A stretch of 23,432 bases of DNA from the NCBI GenBank assembly GCA_023489375.1, contig JAMDCX010000111.1:1-23432 (forward strand), read 5' to 3'. Under the pieces are notes generated by a model. It worked only from the letters and a program-made list of their open reading frames with translations, made no database searches and was not told the origin of the DNA. Shown piece after piece: positions 23,308-23,432 of the stretch (position 1 is its first letter; each line of letters opens with the position of its first letter). The position numbers and the translations under genes were made by a program. This stretch comes from Planctomycetota bacterium. GTDB lineage: Bacteria > Planctomycetota > Phycisphaerae > WQYP01.

Positions 23308-23333
23308 AACAAAAAGCCTTGATTTTCGGCCTT
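23308..23333 (-). terminator. Possible intrinsic terminator of the right-edge gene
   Basis: On the minus strand, downstream of the stop codon at 23358, AAAGGCC-loop-GGCTTTTT forms a short imperfect hairpin ending in a T run. The stem is weak (one bulge), so this is tentative. Confidence 0.35.
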
Positions 23334-23357
23334 TCCGCCGTCATATACTTGCTACAT

Positions 23358-23432
23358 TTAGCCCGATGCCCAGGCGGGCGGCTGGGCAAAGAGTTCCAGC
23401 AAATCCAGTTTACTCAATATGCCGTTGAGGTC
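23358..23432 (-). CDS. C-terminal end of a probable CBS-domain protein (runs off right edge)
   Basis: Only 24 residues plus the stop are present: DLNGILSKLDLLELFAQPPA followed by WASG. The NGILSKLDLLELFA segment is the typical last strand and helix of a CBS domain (G-I-hydrophobic-[ST]-K-x-D-L-L), a module that binds adenosyl nucleotides in many enzymes, channels and regulators. The identity of the full protein cannot be told. The frame ends at TAA (minus strand 23360-23358). Confidence 0.5.
   Translation of the reverse strand, partial: DLNGILSKLDLLELFAQPPAWASG

Overview
The window looks like a chromosomal piece of a planctomycete-like bacterium, most plausibly of the Phycisphaerae. This is inference. 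It rests on a single-pass membrane protein with a CxxC pair (21417-21980) that resembles a family I associate with planctomycetes, an FlgI-like lipoprotein with no flagellar neighbours, and moderately GC-rich coding sequence. No rRNA is present to settle it.

Layout. Positions 1-2962 are an accessory zone. It holds the 5' end of an IS701-type transposase (minus strand, running off the left edge), degenerate low-complexity repeats, one minus-strand gene for a papain/C39-like cysteine peptidase (586-1668), and about 1.3 kb without a convincing gene but rich in palindromes. It ends in four perfect hairpins in tandem just upstream of nusA. Positions 2963-12534 are a co-oriented run: nusA, infB, rbfA, a degenerate HhH-GPD (endonuclease III-like) protein, hisG (long form), a small two-helix membrane protein overlapping hisG by 4 nt, yajQ and an FlgI/HEAT-like lipoprotein. 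Positions 12535-13202 carry two short non-autonomous elements side by side: a 147-bp element with a second copy at 22474-22620, and a 167-bp element with 19-bp perfect terminal inverted repeats. Positions 13203-20787 are anmK, tsf, pyrH, frr and a 1300-residue TPR-like repeat protein. From 20788 the window is accessory again: paired palindromes, the CxxC membrane protein, a 1.08-kb segment bounded by a 40-bp inverted repeat that encloses an internally deleted IS1634-like transposase, and at the right edge the 3' end of a minus-strand gene that looks like a CBS-domain protein.

Function. The core genes serve transcription elongation/termination and translation: NusA, IF2 and RbfA, then EF-Ts, UMP kinase and ribosome recycling factor. 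HisG (histidine synthesis) and AnmK (cell-wall recycling) are interleaved. Two usual neighbours are missing: rimP before nusA and rpsB before tsf. Both positions hold repeats or other genes instead.

The most unusual signal is in the non-coding DNA. A 14-bp palindrome-containing motif, GTAACCGTTCACGG, occurs eight times, all outside the core genes. Six copies form three inverted pairs, and one copy (22708) carries paired substitutions that preserve the hairpin. This is the architecture of REP/REPIN-type sequences. One copy supplies the stop codon of the peptidase gene, and another joins directly onto a truncated copy of the 147-bp element. I found no complete self-sufficient system, such as a defence island, CRISPR array or biosynthetic cluster.
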